NCBI GenBank assembly: GCA_910584185.1
Contig: CAJTYC010000049.1
Span: 1-19,075, forward strand
Length of the DNA: 19,075 nt
Direction of reading: 5' to 3'
DNA from: an uncultured Muribaculaceae bacterium
Lineage (GTDB): Bacteria; Bacteroidota; Bacteroidia; Bacteroidales; Muribaculaceae
How positions within the stretch are numbered: the stretch's first letter is position 1; every line of letters begins with the position of its first letter. The notes beneath the pieces were generated by a model. The model did not search any database, was not told the origin of the DNA, and saw only the letters and a list, made by a program, of their open reading frames with translations. Shown in pieces: positions 7,645 to 15,171 of the stretch. Both the position numbers and the translations under genes were made by a program.

Positions 7645-9690
7645 ATGAGAAAAGCAAGAATCACAGCGATCATGTGTCTGGCAGCTGGATTTGTAATGAC
7701 ACCGGCCATTGCCCAGAACAAGACGAAGAGCCTTGACGTGAAAGGTCTTGACCAGACCATCTCGCCCAAGCAGGACTTCTATCACCATGTGAACAGCAAA
7801 TGGCAGAAAGAGCATCCCCTCACGGCCGAGTATTCACGTTATGGCCAGTTCAACATTCTTAACGACTCGAGCGAAAACCGTGTGCAGCGCATAGTGATGG
7901 GCCTTGCGGCAACCAATCCGGCCAAGGGCACAGATGCATTCAAGATTGCCACCATATACGAACAGGGCATGGACTCGGTGCGTCGCAACAAAGAGGGTGC
8001 AGCGCCTATCCAGAAGAAGCTCGCCAAGATTGAGAATGCCAAAGCTAACGAGATGACCGACCTCTTCCGCTGGATGCAGCGCTACGAGGCATCTCCGCTT
8101 ATGAGCGTAGGCCCGATGGAAGACTTGGCCGATAGCCACGTGTATGCGATGTATGTGGGCGGCGGCGGCCTCGGTCTCGGCGACCGTGACTATTATCTGG
8201 AGAAAGACAAGCGTCACAAAGAGGTGCTCAATGCTTACGTGAAACTGATTGAGACTGAGATGGGTCTTGCCGGATACAGCAAGAAAGATGCTAAGCGCAT
8301 CGCCAAGAATGTCGTGAAAATCGAGACGGAGCTTGCTGACTCTGTATGGACCAAGGAGCAGAGCCGCAACATACCGGCTATGTATAACCCCCGCACGATG
8401 AGCCAGATTGAGACCATGTATCCGAACCTGCCTATACGCGGCATGATTGAAGACCTCGGCATCGCTGTGCCTGAAACTGTAATCGTGACCGAACTCAACA
8501 CCGTGAAGCAGGCCGACAATATGATGAAGTCGCTCACCGACCGCGAGAAGAAGGATTATTACCTCTGGAAAATAGTGGCAGGCGCATCACCCTATCTCAG
8601 CGATGATTTTGCCAACGCTTCGTTTGAATTTAACAAGGTGATGTCGGGAGTGCAGCAGCAGCGTCCGCGCTGGAAGAAAGCCCTCGGCACTGTGGAAGGT
8701 GTGATGGGCGAAGGCATCGGTCGTCTCTATGTGGAGCAGTATTTCCCCGAAAGCTCCAAGCAGTATATGGTAGGCTTGGTGGAGAACCTCCGCAAAGCTC
8801 TTGGCAAGCATATCATGAACCTCCCCTGGATGACCGACGACACCAAGTATGAGGCTATGAAGAAGCTCAACTCCATCACTGTGAAGATCGGCTATCCCGA
8901 CCAGTGGAAAGACTATAGCCTGCTTGAGATTGACCCGGCACTCAGCTATTATGAGAATATGGACAAGGCCGGCGAATGGGCAGTGCAGCGTCAGCTCGAG
9001 AAGTGGGGTAAGCCTGTAGACCGCAGCGAATGGGGCATGACTCCTCAGACAATCAATGCATATTACAACCCGATGTTCAACGAAATCGTGTTCCCCGCCG
9101 GCATACTCCAGGCTCCGTTCTACGATCCGGAATCGAGCGATGCAGAGAACTATGGCGGTATAGGCGTTGTGATAGGCCATGAGCTTACTCACGGATTTGA
9201 CGACCAAGGCCGCAACTTCGACGCCAACGGCAACATGACCAATTGGTGGACTGAAGAGGACGCAGCAGCCTTTGCAGAAAAGACAAAAGGTCTCGGTGCA
9301 CAGTTTGACGAGATCGAGGTGCTTCCGGGCCTTCATGCAAACGGAACATACACCATGGGCGAGAATATCGCTGACCAGGGTGGTCTGCGCGTGGCTTACA
9401 CAGCATTCCTCGATTCGCAGAAGAAGAAAGGCGTGGATGTGGAAAGCGAAAGTGCAAAGATCGAGGGTCTCACTCCGGCACAGGTGTTCTATATGAACTT
9501 CGCGAACCTCTGGGCCACCAATATCCGCGATGAAGAAATCAGAAACCTTACCACTGCTGACCCCCACTCGCTTGGCGTGAACCGTGTTAACGTGTCGCTC
9601 CGCAATATCGAGCCTTTCATGAAGGCATTCGGCATTCAGCAAGGTGACGCTATGTACCGTCCTGCTGAAGAGATGGTAATCATTTGGTAA
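7645..9690 (+). CDS. pepO: M13-family (neprilysin/PepO) zinc endopeptidase
   Basis: A 681-residue secreted or periplasmic metallopeptidase that cleaves short peptides. A signal peptide (MRKARITAIMCLAAGFVMTPAIA, cleaved before QN) is followed by the M13 N-terminal domain (DFYHHVNSKWQKEHP near 45). The catalytic domain has substrate-binding NAYYNPMFNEIVFPAGILQAPF, the zinc motif HELTH (H512, E513, H516) and the third ligand E573 in ENIADQGG with D577. It ends in EEMVIIW, the bacterial form of the family's C-terminal CxxW. Length is normal. It is the last gene of the ftsY run and a strong terminator follows. The product probably acts in peptide scavenging; the substrate is unknown. Confidence 0.95.
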   Translation: MRKARITAIMCLAAGFVMTPAIAQNKTKSLDVKGLDQTISPKQDFYHHVNSKWQKEHPLTAEYSRYGQFNILNDSSENRVQRIVMGLAATNPAKGTDAFKIATIYEQGMDSVRRNKEGAAPIQKKLAKIENAKANEMTDLFRWMQRYEASPLMSVGPMEDLADSHVYAMYVGGGGLGLGDRDYYLEKDKRHKEVLNAYVKLIETEMGLAGYSKKDAKRIAKNVVKIETELADSVWTKEQSRNIPAMYNPRTMSQIETMYPNLPIRGMIEDLGIAVPETVIVTELNTVKQADNMMKSLTDREKKDYYLWKIVAGASPYLSDDFANASFEFNKVMSGVQQQRPRWKKALGTVEGVMGEGIGRLYVEQYFPESSKQYMVGLVENLRKALGKHIMNLPWMTDDTKYEAMKKLNSITVKIGYPDQWKDYSLLEIDPALSYYENMDKAGEWAVQRQLEKWGKPVDRSEWGMTPQTINAYYNPMFNEIVFPAGILQAPFYDPESSDAENYGGIGVVIGHELTHGFDDQGRNFDANGNMTNWWTEEDAAAFAEKTKGLGAQFDEIEVLPGLHANGTYTMGENIADQGGLRVAYTAFLDSQKKKGVDVESESAKIEGLTPAQVFYMNFANLWATNIRDEEIRNLTTADPHSLGVNRVNVSLRNIEPFMKAFGIQQGDAMYRPAEEMVIIW

Positions 9691-9744
9691 TTTTGAATTT
9701 CGAAACTTGAATTTATAATCGGAACTCTGATTTTAGAATTTTTA

Positions 9745-9782
9745 AGGGTCGTGCTTGCTTCCTGCAGCACGACCCTATTTTT
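9745..9782 (+). terminator. Intrinsic terminator after pepO
   Basis: Perfect 11-bp stem AGGGTCGTGCT (9745-9755) / AGCACGACCCT (9766-9776), 10-nt loop, then ATTTTT. It lies 54 bp past the pepO stop and closes the ftsY-rimO-menF-pepO run. Confidence 0.92.
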
Positions 9783-9850
9783 ATGCAACTGCTAATATTA
9801 ACAATGGTTAAATAGGTATATATTGTGTTAATGAGCGTAATAAGAAACCT

Positions 9851-9858
9851 TATTTTTG
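9851..9858 (+). promoter_or_regulatory. Probable -7 box of the htrA promoter
   Basis: TATTTTTG fits TAnnTTTG exactly. The best upstream TTG (9823-9825) is a few bases too far for an ideal -33 box. The leader to the htrA start would be about 118 nt. The remainder of the 292-bp gap between pepO and htrA holds only the terminator. Confidence 0.5.
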
Positions 9859-9982
9859 CATTTAACATTTGAGTGTGCGGCAATACGCATATTTGAATTA
9901 TGGATAATCAGACATGTTGTGTTCGACCACTCGCTTATCTCATTGCTTTGTAAATTATAAAAAACACATAAATAATTCTGAC

Positions 9983-11452
9983 ATGAAGAAAACAATTGTT
10001 TCATCCGCTCTGCTTGTAGCATTGTGCCTTACAGCCGGAGCGCAGACTTCAGAACCGAAATTTATACGCACAGCCGCCATGCCGGCGTTCGAGACTGATT
10101 TTACCAACGCCGCTGAGAAAACAGTCAACGCGGTGGTATGCATAAAGAGCTTTGCTTCACGTGCGCAGCAGGGCTACGGACAGGGGGGATACGACCCGTT
10201 CGGCATGTTTGATTTCTTTTTCGGCAATCCGGGCGGACAGCGTCAGCAGCCTCGCCAGCAGCAGAAGCAGAAGAAATCAGAGCCTGTGCAGACCGGCCTC
10301 GGTTCGGGCGTTATCATGACTGAAGATGGCTATATAGTGACCAATAACCATGTGATTGAGAATGCCGACAAACTGGAGGTGCTTCTCAATGACAACTCCA
10401 CTTATGAGGCTCGTATCATCGGCACAGACGAGGCTTCTGACCTTGCACTGATTAAGATTGATGCCAAGGGACTCTCCCCTATCACTTTCGGCGATTCTGA
10501 ATCGGTTAAAGTGGGCGAATGGGTGCTCGCTGTGGGTAATCCTTTCGGTTTCAACTCTACAGTCACCGCAGGTATCGTAAGCGCCAAGGCCCGCAGTCTC
10601 GGCACCAACAAGGGCAGCGGCATGTCGATCGAGTCGTTCATTCAGACTGACGCCGCACTTAACCCCGGCAACTCCGGCGGTGCGCTCGTAAACCTCAACG
10701 GTGAGCTCATCGGCATCAACTCTGCCATATACAGCAACACAGGCAGCTATTCGGGATTCTCATTTGCCATACCCACCACTATTGTGAAGAAAGTGATGGC
10801 AGATATTCGCCAATATGGCACTGTGCAGCGAGCCATGCTCGGATGCTCAGTAGTGGAGCTTGATGCCAAGGTGGCCAAGGAAAAGAATATCACGGCTGCA
10901 AAAGCGGGATGTCTCGTAATGTCGGTCAACGATATGAGTACTGCCAAGGAGATGGGCTTGCAGGAAGATGACCTCATAACGGCAATCAACGGTGCTGACG
11001 TGCACAACTTCGCACAGCTCCAGGAGCAGATAAGCAAGTTCCGCCCCGGCGACAAGATTACGATAACTTATTATCGCGACAACAAGAAATTCCAGAAGAC
11101 CGGCACGCTTCGCAACTCACAAGGAAGCACATCCATAACCAAGAAGGGTGATTTCTCAGAGCTGGGATGCGCGTTCATGAAAATTTCGCAGGAGACCAAG
11201 CGACATCTTGGCATATCTAACGGTGTGCAAGTACAAGGTCTGAAGAGCGGTGCTATCAAGGATGCCGGAGTCAAGGATGGCTTCATCATCACAGAGATTA
11301 ATGACCAGCCTGTCAACTCTACCGACGATGTGGAATATGTATACAATCAGGTGATGAAGAGCGGCAACGACGAACGCGTGATGTTCCTTAAGGGCCTCTA
11401 CCCCACCGGCAAGAAATACTATTACGCAGTCAACCTTGAGTCGAACGAGTAA
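9983..11452 (+). CDS. htrA: Periplasmic serine protease/chaperone, HtrA (DegP/Do) family
   Basis: A 489-residue periplasmic protease that degrades or refolds damaged envelope proteins. ATG 9983 opens a signal peptide (MKKTIVSSALLVALCLTAGAQ); an in-frame reading from 9914 adds only non-conserved residues. A Gln/Gly-rich LA-loop region (61-100) precedes the trypsin-like domain with the triad H123 (TNNHVIENA), D153 (DLALIKID) and S231 (NPGNSGGAL). Two PDZ domains follow: one starting near 325 with AGCLVMSVNDMS and GLQEDDLITAING, the second near 410 with GVQVQGLKSGAIKDAGVKDGF. The gene stands alone between its own promoter box and terminator. Confidence 0.95.
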   Translation: MKKTIVSSALLVALCLTAGAQTSEPKFIRTAAMPAFETDFTNAAEKTVNAVVCIKSFASRAQQGYGQGGYDPFGMFDFFFGNPGGQRQQPRQQQKQKKSEPVQTGLGSGVIMTEDGYIVTNNHVIENADKLEVLLNDNSTYEARIIGTDEASDLALIKIDAKGLSPITFGDSESVKVGEWVLAVGNPFGFNSTVTAGIVSAKARSLGTNKGSGMSIESFIQTDAALNPGNSGGALVNLNGELIGINSAIYSNTGSYSGFSFAIPTTIVKKVMADIRQYGTVQRAMLGCSVVELDAKVAKEKNITAAKAGCLVMSVNDMSTAKEMGLQEDDLITAINGADVHNFAQLQEQISKFRPGDKITITYYRDNKKFQKTGTLRNSQGSTSITKKGDFSELGCAFMKISQETKRHLGISNGVQVQGLKSGAIKDAGVKDGFIITEINDQPVNSTDDVEYVYNQVMKSGNDERVMFLKGLYPTGKKYYYAVNLESNE

Positions 11453-11480
11453 AACATCGACAATTTACACTCAATCAGCG

Positions 11481-11516
11481 CGCCGCCCCGCAACAATTGT
11501 GGGGCGGCGTTTTTTA
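11481..11516 (+). terminator. Intrinsic terminator after htrA
   Basis: Stem CGCCGCCCC (11481-11489) / GGGGCGGCG (11501-11509), extended inwards by a G-T and A/T pairs, then a run of six T. It begins 28 bp past the htrA stop. There is no T run on the other strand, so it serves htrA and not the converging crcB. Confidence 0.92.
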
Positions 11517-11550
11517 TTTATCCACATGGATTTTCAAGAATCAAACCGGT

Positions 11551-11925
11551 TTAGGGCTTCACAATCAGGCTACCGCACAGGCAAGCCAATACACCTAACA
11601 CAAGGCTCAAAACGATGTAAAGAATCATCATCAGCATTTCACCTTGACGAAGCAACAGTAGATCGTCGTTGCAGAAAGTGGAGAACGTTGTGAAACCGCC
11701 ACAAAGGCCTGCGGTAAGCAAGAGGCGCACTTCAGCAGAAAGATTGAATTTAGCTGAAAGAGCATAGAATAAGCCGATAAGGAAGCAACCCACGATATTG
11801 ACCGAAAAAGTGGCCCAAGGGAAATTATAAGGCACAATCCGCTCATGAAGCAAAAGCTGAACGGCATAACGCAACACGCTCCCAGCCCCTCCCCCTATGA
11901 ATACTGCTAAAAAAGACTTAAACAT
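11551..11925 (-). CDS. crcB: Fluoride ion channel CrcB/Fluc
   Basis: A 124-residue inner-membrane protein with four hydrophobic helices that exports fluoride as a dual-topology dimer. Family signatures are GGGAGSVLRY near the N-terminus, WATFSVNIVGCFLIG in helix 2 and GLCGGFTTFSTFCND with the pore phenylalanines in helix 3. Length is normal for a single-domain Fluc. The leader on the minus strand (from 11926) was inspected for the fluoride riboswitch and none was recognised. A TATACTTTG at 11948-11956 resembles a -7 box with one base too many and has no -33 partner. The gene faces htrA and lies 154 bp downstream of the lipoprotein gene. Confidence 0.95.
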   Translation of the reverse strand: MFKSFLAVFIGGGAGSVLRYAVQLLLHERIVPYNFPWATFSVNIVGCFLIGLFYALSAKFNLSAEVRLLLTAGLCGGFTTFSTFCNDDLLLLRQGEMLMMILYIVLSLVLGVLACLCGSLIVKP

Positions 11926-12079
11926 GGCAATTCTTATAGGTCGCGTACAAAGTATATGTGCAATTTAATGTGATTTCTTTTGGTCGAGATTCAGGAAGAG
12001 GGAACGTGGTAGCTCCCACTTGACTGAAGACCAAATCTGCCTCAGATTTTCAGCCTTACCCAATGCCTTAGCAACAGGG

Positions 12080-13603
12080 TTATTTCCTTTCGGGATGTCT
12101 GAGCTTAAATGTGAACCAGTTATCTTTCCAATATGGAATTCCCCAAAACTCATCTGTTGAGAAGTCAGCCGATGAACTGTACCAGTGCCAAGATGTATAT
12201 TTGGGTTGCAACTTGAAAACGCATTCATATTCGTAATTTTCTTTATCTTGCTTGGGGTCTCCCTGCATCCACCAAATCCAAGTGAAGTTAGTCTCGAAGT
12301 CAGAGATGGCCAAATCAGGTATTTTGTCATCGTAGTCATCGGGAAGATTGTTAAAGTTAAATGTCCACTTGATCTTGCCATGTTCGGTATCGCGCTTTAT
12401 CGTAACGTCAGGCAACGAACGGGTTTCTGAGTTATTCCAGGAGCAAGTTCCGGACACTCCGGCATTCCCCCCTTGGGTGCCTGTCTCTAATTTGCCGAGG
12501 ATGTTTCCGCTGATTGACCAAGAGAAACCGGAAGTATAGGAGGTTGCCAAAGCCGTAGTCTGCGGCACGGGCGTACCACCGACGGGGAACTTCGGCTCAA
12601 CTTCACCATTATTTTGGCGGACATACGTTTCCACATCAAGCTTGTTCATATAGAACGCACACATATGAGATTTCACACCGCCATGGTATTTAGACCATTT
12701 CCCTTTGTACATACCGGCATTATGGACATTGACATATCCCTTGATTATGTAATAGTCGCCATGCGAGGAGCCATTGCTCTGCGGAGAGTAGAGAGGGTAA
12801 ACGGTTAATGTCACGTCAATCGAAGAAGTTTTTGTGAGTTTATCGGGCTTTGAAAAAATTACATGGGCAATTGTCTTGTCGCTCAATTCCATTGCGAAGT
12901 TATGCGTAATAACCTGATTGCCAAATGTGCTTTCTATGTCGTATTCGCCATTTGATGCACGGGTCATATTTTTTGGAGCATTCTTCAAATCTTCATCAGC
13001 GTATTTGTTTATCCAATTGACAAATGAGTCAAACCGGACTGGAAAGAATGCCAGTTCCTCCTTACAACCATTATCATGCAACTCATCAAAATAGTAATAG
13101 CGGTGGCGGTTGTTGAATGCATATATTAGATGATTATGGCCTTTGTCAGCAGTCCCGGCATTATCAGTCCAGGATTTTTCAATATCATGAACACTCAGCC
13201 ACTGTTCAATAATATCTTCATCGGTGTCGATAACTACTATTGTAGCACCATTTTCGTAGGCTGCAACAAGAGTTCTATCCTGGGCATACAGTTCTGCAGC
13301 AGATGCAAACACCACTTTGGCCGAGTGACTTATTGTAGCTGACAATGAGGTGAAACGCGTTTCAACCTGCTGTTTCAAAAAATCAGGCATTGACGATGCC
13401 ATATTAACCGCAGGCAACACACACTCTTCACCGCTTGACTCCATTGTCGAGTCTTTATCCACCTCTTCAAAATCACTATCGTCGGGGACATCCTCCTTGT
13501 CGTTAGTGCAAGAAACCGCCAAAGGCAAAATTACCATAAAGAGTAAGAAGGGAGCAAAAAGGCAGCGCATCAATTTTGGTGTAACTATTGAGTTAAATAT
13601 CAT
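12080..13603 (-). CDS. Surface-type lipoprotein with leukocidin-like C-terminal half (putative pore former)
   Basis: A 507-residue predicted lipoprotein. The signal peptide ends in lipobox LAVSC (28-32), and the following acidic run NDKEDVPDDSDFEE resembles the Bacteroidetes lipoprotein export signal, implying surface display. Residues 70-205 form an unassigned alpha/beta domain (VVFASAAEL, ATIVVIDTDEDIIEQW). From about 225 the protein is beta-rich. A Gly/Ser-rich segment at 351-420 (YTSGFSWSISGNILG, GVSGTCSWNNSETRSLPDVTI, GKIKWTFNF) and the later FETNFTWIWW and YEYECVFKL follow the order seen in the stem and rim of leukocidin/hemolysin toxins. This is my reading by eye, not a search. Start ATG 13603 is used; ATG 13570 (MRCLFAPF) would keep the lipobox. 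A toxin role is inference; a binding or adhesion role is possible. Confidence 0.6.
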   Translation of the reverse strand: MIFNSIVTPKLMRCLFAPFLLFMVILPLAVSCTNDKEDVPDDSDFEEVDKDSTMESSGEECVLPAVNMASSMPDFLKQQVETRFTSLSATISHSAKVVFASAAELYAQDRTLVAAYENGATIVVIDTDEDIIEQWLSVHDIEKSWTDNAGTADKGHNHLIYAFNNRHRYYYFDELHDNGCKEELAFFPVRFDSFVNWINKYADEDLKNAPKNMTRASNGEYDIESTFGNQVITHNFAMELSDKTIAHVIFSKPDKLTKTSSIDVTLTVYPLYSPQSNGSSHGDYYIIKGYVNVHNAGMYKGKWSKYHGGVKSHMCAFYMNKLDVETYVRQNNGEVEPKFPVGGTPVPQTTALATSYTSGFSWSISGNILGKLETGTQGGNAGVSGTCSWNNSETRSLPDVTIKRDTEHGKIKWTFNFNNLPDDYDDKIPDLAISDFETNFTWIWWMQGDPKQDKENYEYECVFKLQPKYTSWHWYSSSADFSTDEFWGIPYWKDNWFTFKLRHPERK

Positions 13604-13627
13604 TGTTTTAATATATTAAAATGTTAT

Positions 13628-13651
13628 CAATAATTATTGCATGCCAATAAT
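13628..13651. repeat. Overlapping CAATAAT/ATTATTG inverted repeats before the lipoprotein gene
   Basis: The 12-bp palindrome CAATAATTATTG (13628-13639) is followed by CATGC and another CAATAAT (13645-13651). This gives three half sites in alternating orientation, 25-48 bp upstream of the lipoprotein start on the minus strand. It could be an operator or two alternative leader hairpins. AT-rich sequence makes chance more likely. Confidence 0.4.
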
Positions 13652-13688
13652 CACAGCGGCACTACAATTTCACATATAACGGAACTAT

Positions 13689-13787
13689 TTACATTTTATT
13701 TTCAAGAATTCTTTGATGAATACCTGTCTCAATCTGTTTCTTCACGTCGGCCATTACAGCCATATAATCTTCTATATTACTATACAT
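13689..13787 (-). CDS. Possible 32-residue protein upstream of the lipoprotein gene
   Basis: An ATG at 13787 opens 32 codons ending in TAA at 13689. The peptide begins MYSNIEDYMAVMADVKKQIE and ends RILENKM. It is mildly acidic and probably helical, with no signal peptide or membrane segment. The start lies about 22 nt after the expected transcription start of a good promoter, after an AT-rich leader (AATCAAAGAAAT). The lipoprotein gene begins 85 bp downstream on the same strand. I do not recognise it. It may be a small partner or leader peptide, a decayed remnant, or a chance ORF. Confidence 0.4.
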   Translation of the reverse strand: MYSNIEDYMAVMADVKKQIETGIHQRILENKM

Positions 13788-13815
13788 ATTTCTTTGATTG
13801 TTAATATTTACGATG

Positions 13816-13846
13816 CAAAATTACAGCATCTCCAAACCCCAATCAA
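13816..13846 (-). promoter_or_regulatory. Promoter for the small ORF and probably the lipoprotein gene
   Basis: On the minus strand TTG (13844-13846, within TGTTG) lies 20 bp before TAATTTTG (13816-13823). The -7 box and the following six bases (TAATTTTGCATCGT) are identical to those of the tRNA-Gln promoter at the left end of the window. Confidence 0.6.
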
Positions 13847-13979
13847 CAGCCAATAGTGCACATTCCAAGAAAGTTATTTACATACCTTTTTAAGAACATT
13901 ACACAGTCGTAGTGCACAAATCTTGCTCACCTCCATAATTATCTTTGTCGTGCATAACCGTTAATCCAAAAATTTTGAT

Positions 13980-13987
13980 TAACTTTG
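13980..13987 (+). promoter_or_regulatory. Probable -7 box ahead of the R-M operon
   Basis: TAACTTTG fits TAnnTTTG on the plus strand; no clear -33 TTG stands 19-20 bp upstream. Transcription would start near 13994, giving a leader of about 130 nt that contains the 14055-14114 inverted repeat. It may have belonged to the now truncated parA. Apart from the small ORF and its promoter, the stretch 13604-14125 is AT-rich and shows no other gene. Confidence 0.45.
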
Positions 13988-14054
13988 CACTCTACATCGC
14001 GCTCGCGCAGACAAAGGCCAATCATGTAAGTATTAACTTATATACAACATATTA

Positions 14055-14114
14055 AGGAACTTCCTTGCGGTCGTGTAAAGGCTTGGTCGCCTGTCTGCCC
14101 ACAAGGAAGTTCCT
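14055..14114. repeat. 13-bp perfect inverted repeat in the leader of the R-M operon
   Basis: AGGAACTTCCTTG (14055-14067) and CAAGGAAGTTCCT (14102-14114) are exact complements around a 34-bp spacer that contains a further AGGC/GCCT stem (14079-14082, 14089-14092). Each arm also contains its own palindrome (AGGAA-N-TTCCT). The right arm ends 11 bp before the methyltransferase start codon. There is no T run, so it is not an ordinary terminator. It could be an operator, a translational control hairpin, or a cassette boundary. Confidence 0.75.
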
Positions 14115-14125
14115 CTACTTTATAT

Positions 14126-15166
14126 ATGGATTCCAAACATCCGAATATCATAGATCTATTTTGTGGTTGTGGAGGATTCTCGCTCGGATTCGAGCGAGCA
14201 GGCTTTAATGTTTTATTGGGCATTGATGTTTGGAATGATGCACTGGTCACTTTTGAGCGTAACCATAAGGGCAGCAAGACTCTCAATGCTGACCTATCTA
14301 CTTTACATCCTAAAGAAACCGAGCGCCTATTGGACGGCAAGGATATTGACGTCATTATAGGAGGCCCACCTTGTCAAGGCTTTTCTGTTGCCGGTAAAAG
14401 AATTGTTGACGACATCCGCAATAAATTGTATAAAGCATTTGTCGCATTTGTTGCTCATTTTCAGCCCAAAGCCTTTGTTTTGGAAAATGTGCCGAATATA
14501 CTTTCAATCGGAGGAGGCATAGTAAAGGATTCCATAATTGAAGATTTTTCAAATCTTGGTTACACGGTGGAATATAAGGTGCTTACCGCATCTGATTACG
14601 GAGTTCCCCAAAATAGACGTCGTGCCATTTTTGTAGGTTTCAAAAATGGCCACCACTTTTCTTTCCCTATTCCCTTCGACACCCCCAAAATCACAGCAAA
14701 AGAAGCTCTTTCAGACTTGCCGGAAGATGGAATTGAGGACGGAGGGAAATACCCAATTGATATTCAGTCAGACTACCAATCTCTGATGCGTGAACACTCT
14801 ATCGGCCTGTTTAATCATCAGCCGACCGTACACAATCAAAAAACGATTGACATTATTTCAATGGTTCCAGACGGTGGCAACTACAAGGATTTACCCATTG
14901 AGTTGCAGTCAACACGTAAAGTTCACATTGCCTGGACTCGTCTCAGTAGTGATAAACCGAGCTTTACTATTGACACCGGCCACAGGCACCATTTTCATTA
15001 TAGTTATAATCGCATTCCAACGGCACGAGAAAGCGCCCGTATTCAATCGTTCCCTGATGATTTTGTTTTCCATTGCAGCCGGACGAGCCAACTAAAACAA
15101 ATTGGAAACGCTGTTCCTCCTTTGATGGGAGAAGCTATTGCCAAGTGTATCCTTAACCAACTCTGA
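14126..15166 (+). CDS. DNA cytosine-5 methyltransferase (M1 of a type II R-M system)
   Basis: A 346-residue enzyme that transfers a methyl group from SAM to carbon 5 of a cytosine in a specific DNA site. Conserved blocks are in standard order: motif I DLFCGCGGFSLGFERAGF (10-27), motif IV GGPPCQGFS with catalytic C83, motif VI ENV (120-122), motif VIII QNRRRAIFVGF (162-172), a target-recognition region of about 110 residues (190-300), motif IX (TARESARIQSFPDDF) and motif X QIGNAVPP (325-332). It is the first gene of the R-M operon, so host protection would be made before the nuclease; the endonuclease gene starts 5 bp after its stop. The sequence is visibly more AT-rich than the ftsY-htrA backbone, suggesting transfer. 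A short hairpin (CTCGCTCG/CGAGCGAG, 14179-14198) lies inside codons 18-25. The recognition site is unknown. Confidence 0.95.
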   Translation: MDSKHPNIIDLFCGCGGFSLGFERAGFNVLLGIDVWNDALVTFERNHKGSKTLNADLSTLHPKETERLLDGKDIDVIIGGPPCQGFSVAGKRIVDDIRNKLYKAFVAFVAHFQPKAFVLENVPNILSIGGGIVKDSIIEDFSNLGYTVEYKVLTASDYGVPQNRRRAIFVGFKNGHHFSFPIPFDTPKITAKEALSDLPEDGIEDGGKYPIDIQSDYQSLMREHSIGLFNHQPTVHNQKTIDIISMVPDGGNYKDLPIELQSTRKVHIAWTRLSSDKPSFTIDTGHRHHFHYSYNRIPTARESARIQSFPDDFVFHCSRTSQLKQIGNAVPPLMGEAIAKCILNQL

Positions 15167-15171
15167 TTCTC

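Noticed and set aside
8587..9642. 351-codon open frame on the minus strand
   Set aside because: Antisense to the M13 peptidase gene, low-complexity His/Cys-rich composition typical of a shadow frame.
11926..11995. Fluoride riboswitch ahead of crcB
   Set aside because: The leader was read on the minus strand and lacks the conserved pseudoknot sequences; too short before a plausible start site.
11965..12381. 138-codon frame on the minus strand overlapping the end of the lipoprotein gene
   Set aside because: Most of it overlaps the lipoprotein coding sequence in another frame; composition is not protein-like and no domain is visible. A frameshifted extension of the lipoprotein was considered, but the annotated C-terminus ends plausibly.
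13854..13918. Direct repeat TAGTGCACA at 13854-13862 and 13910-13918
   Set aside because: A 9-mer repeated within about 500 bp is expected by chance roughly half the time; no further conserved spacing was seen.
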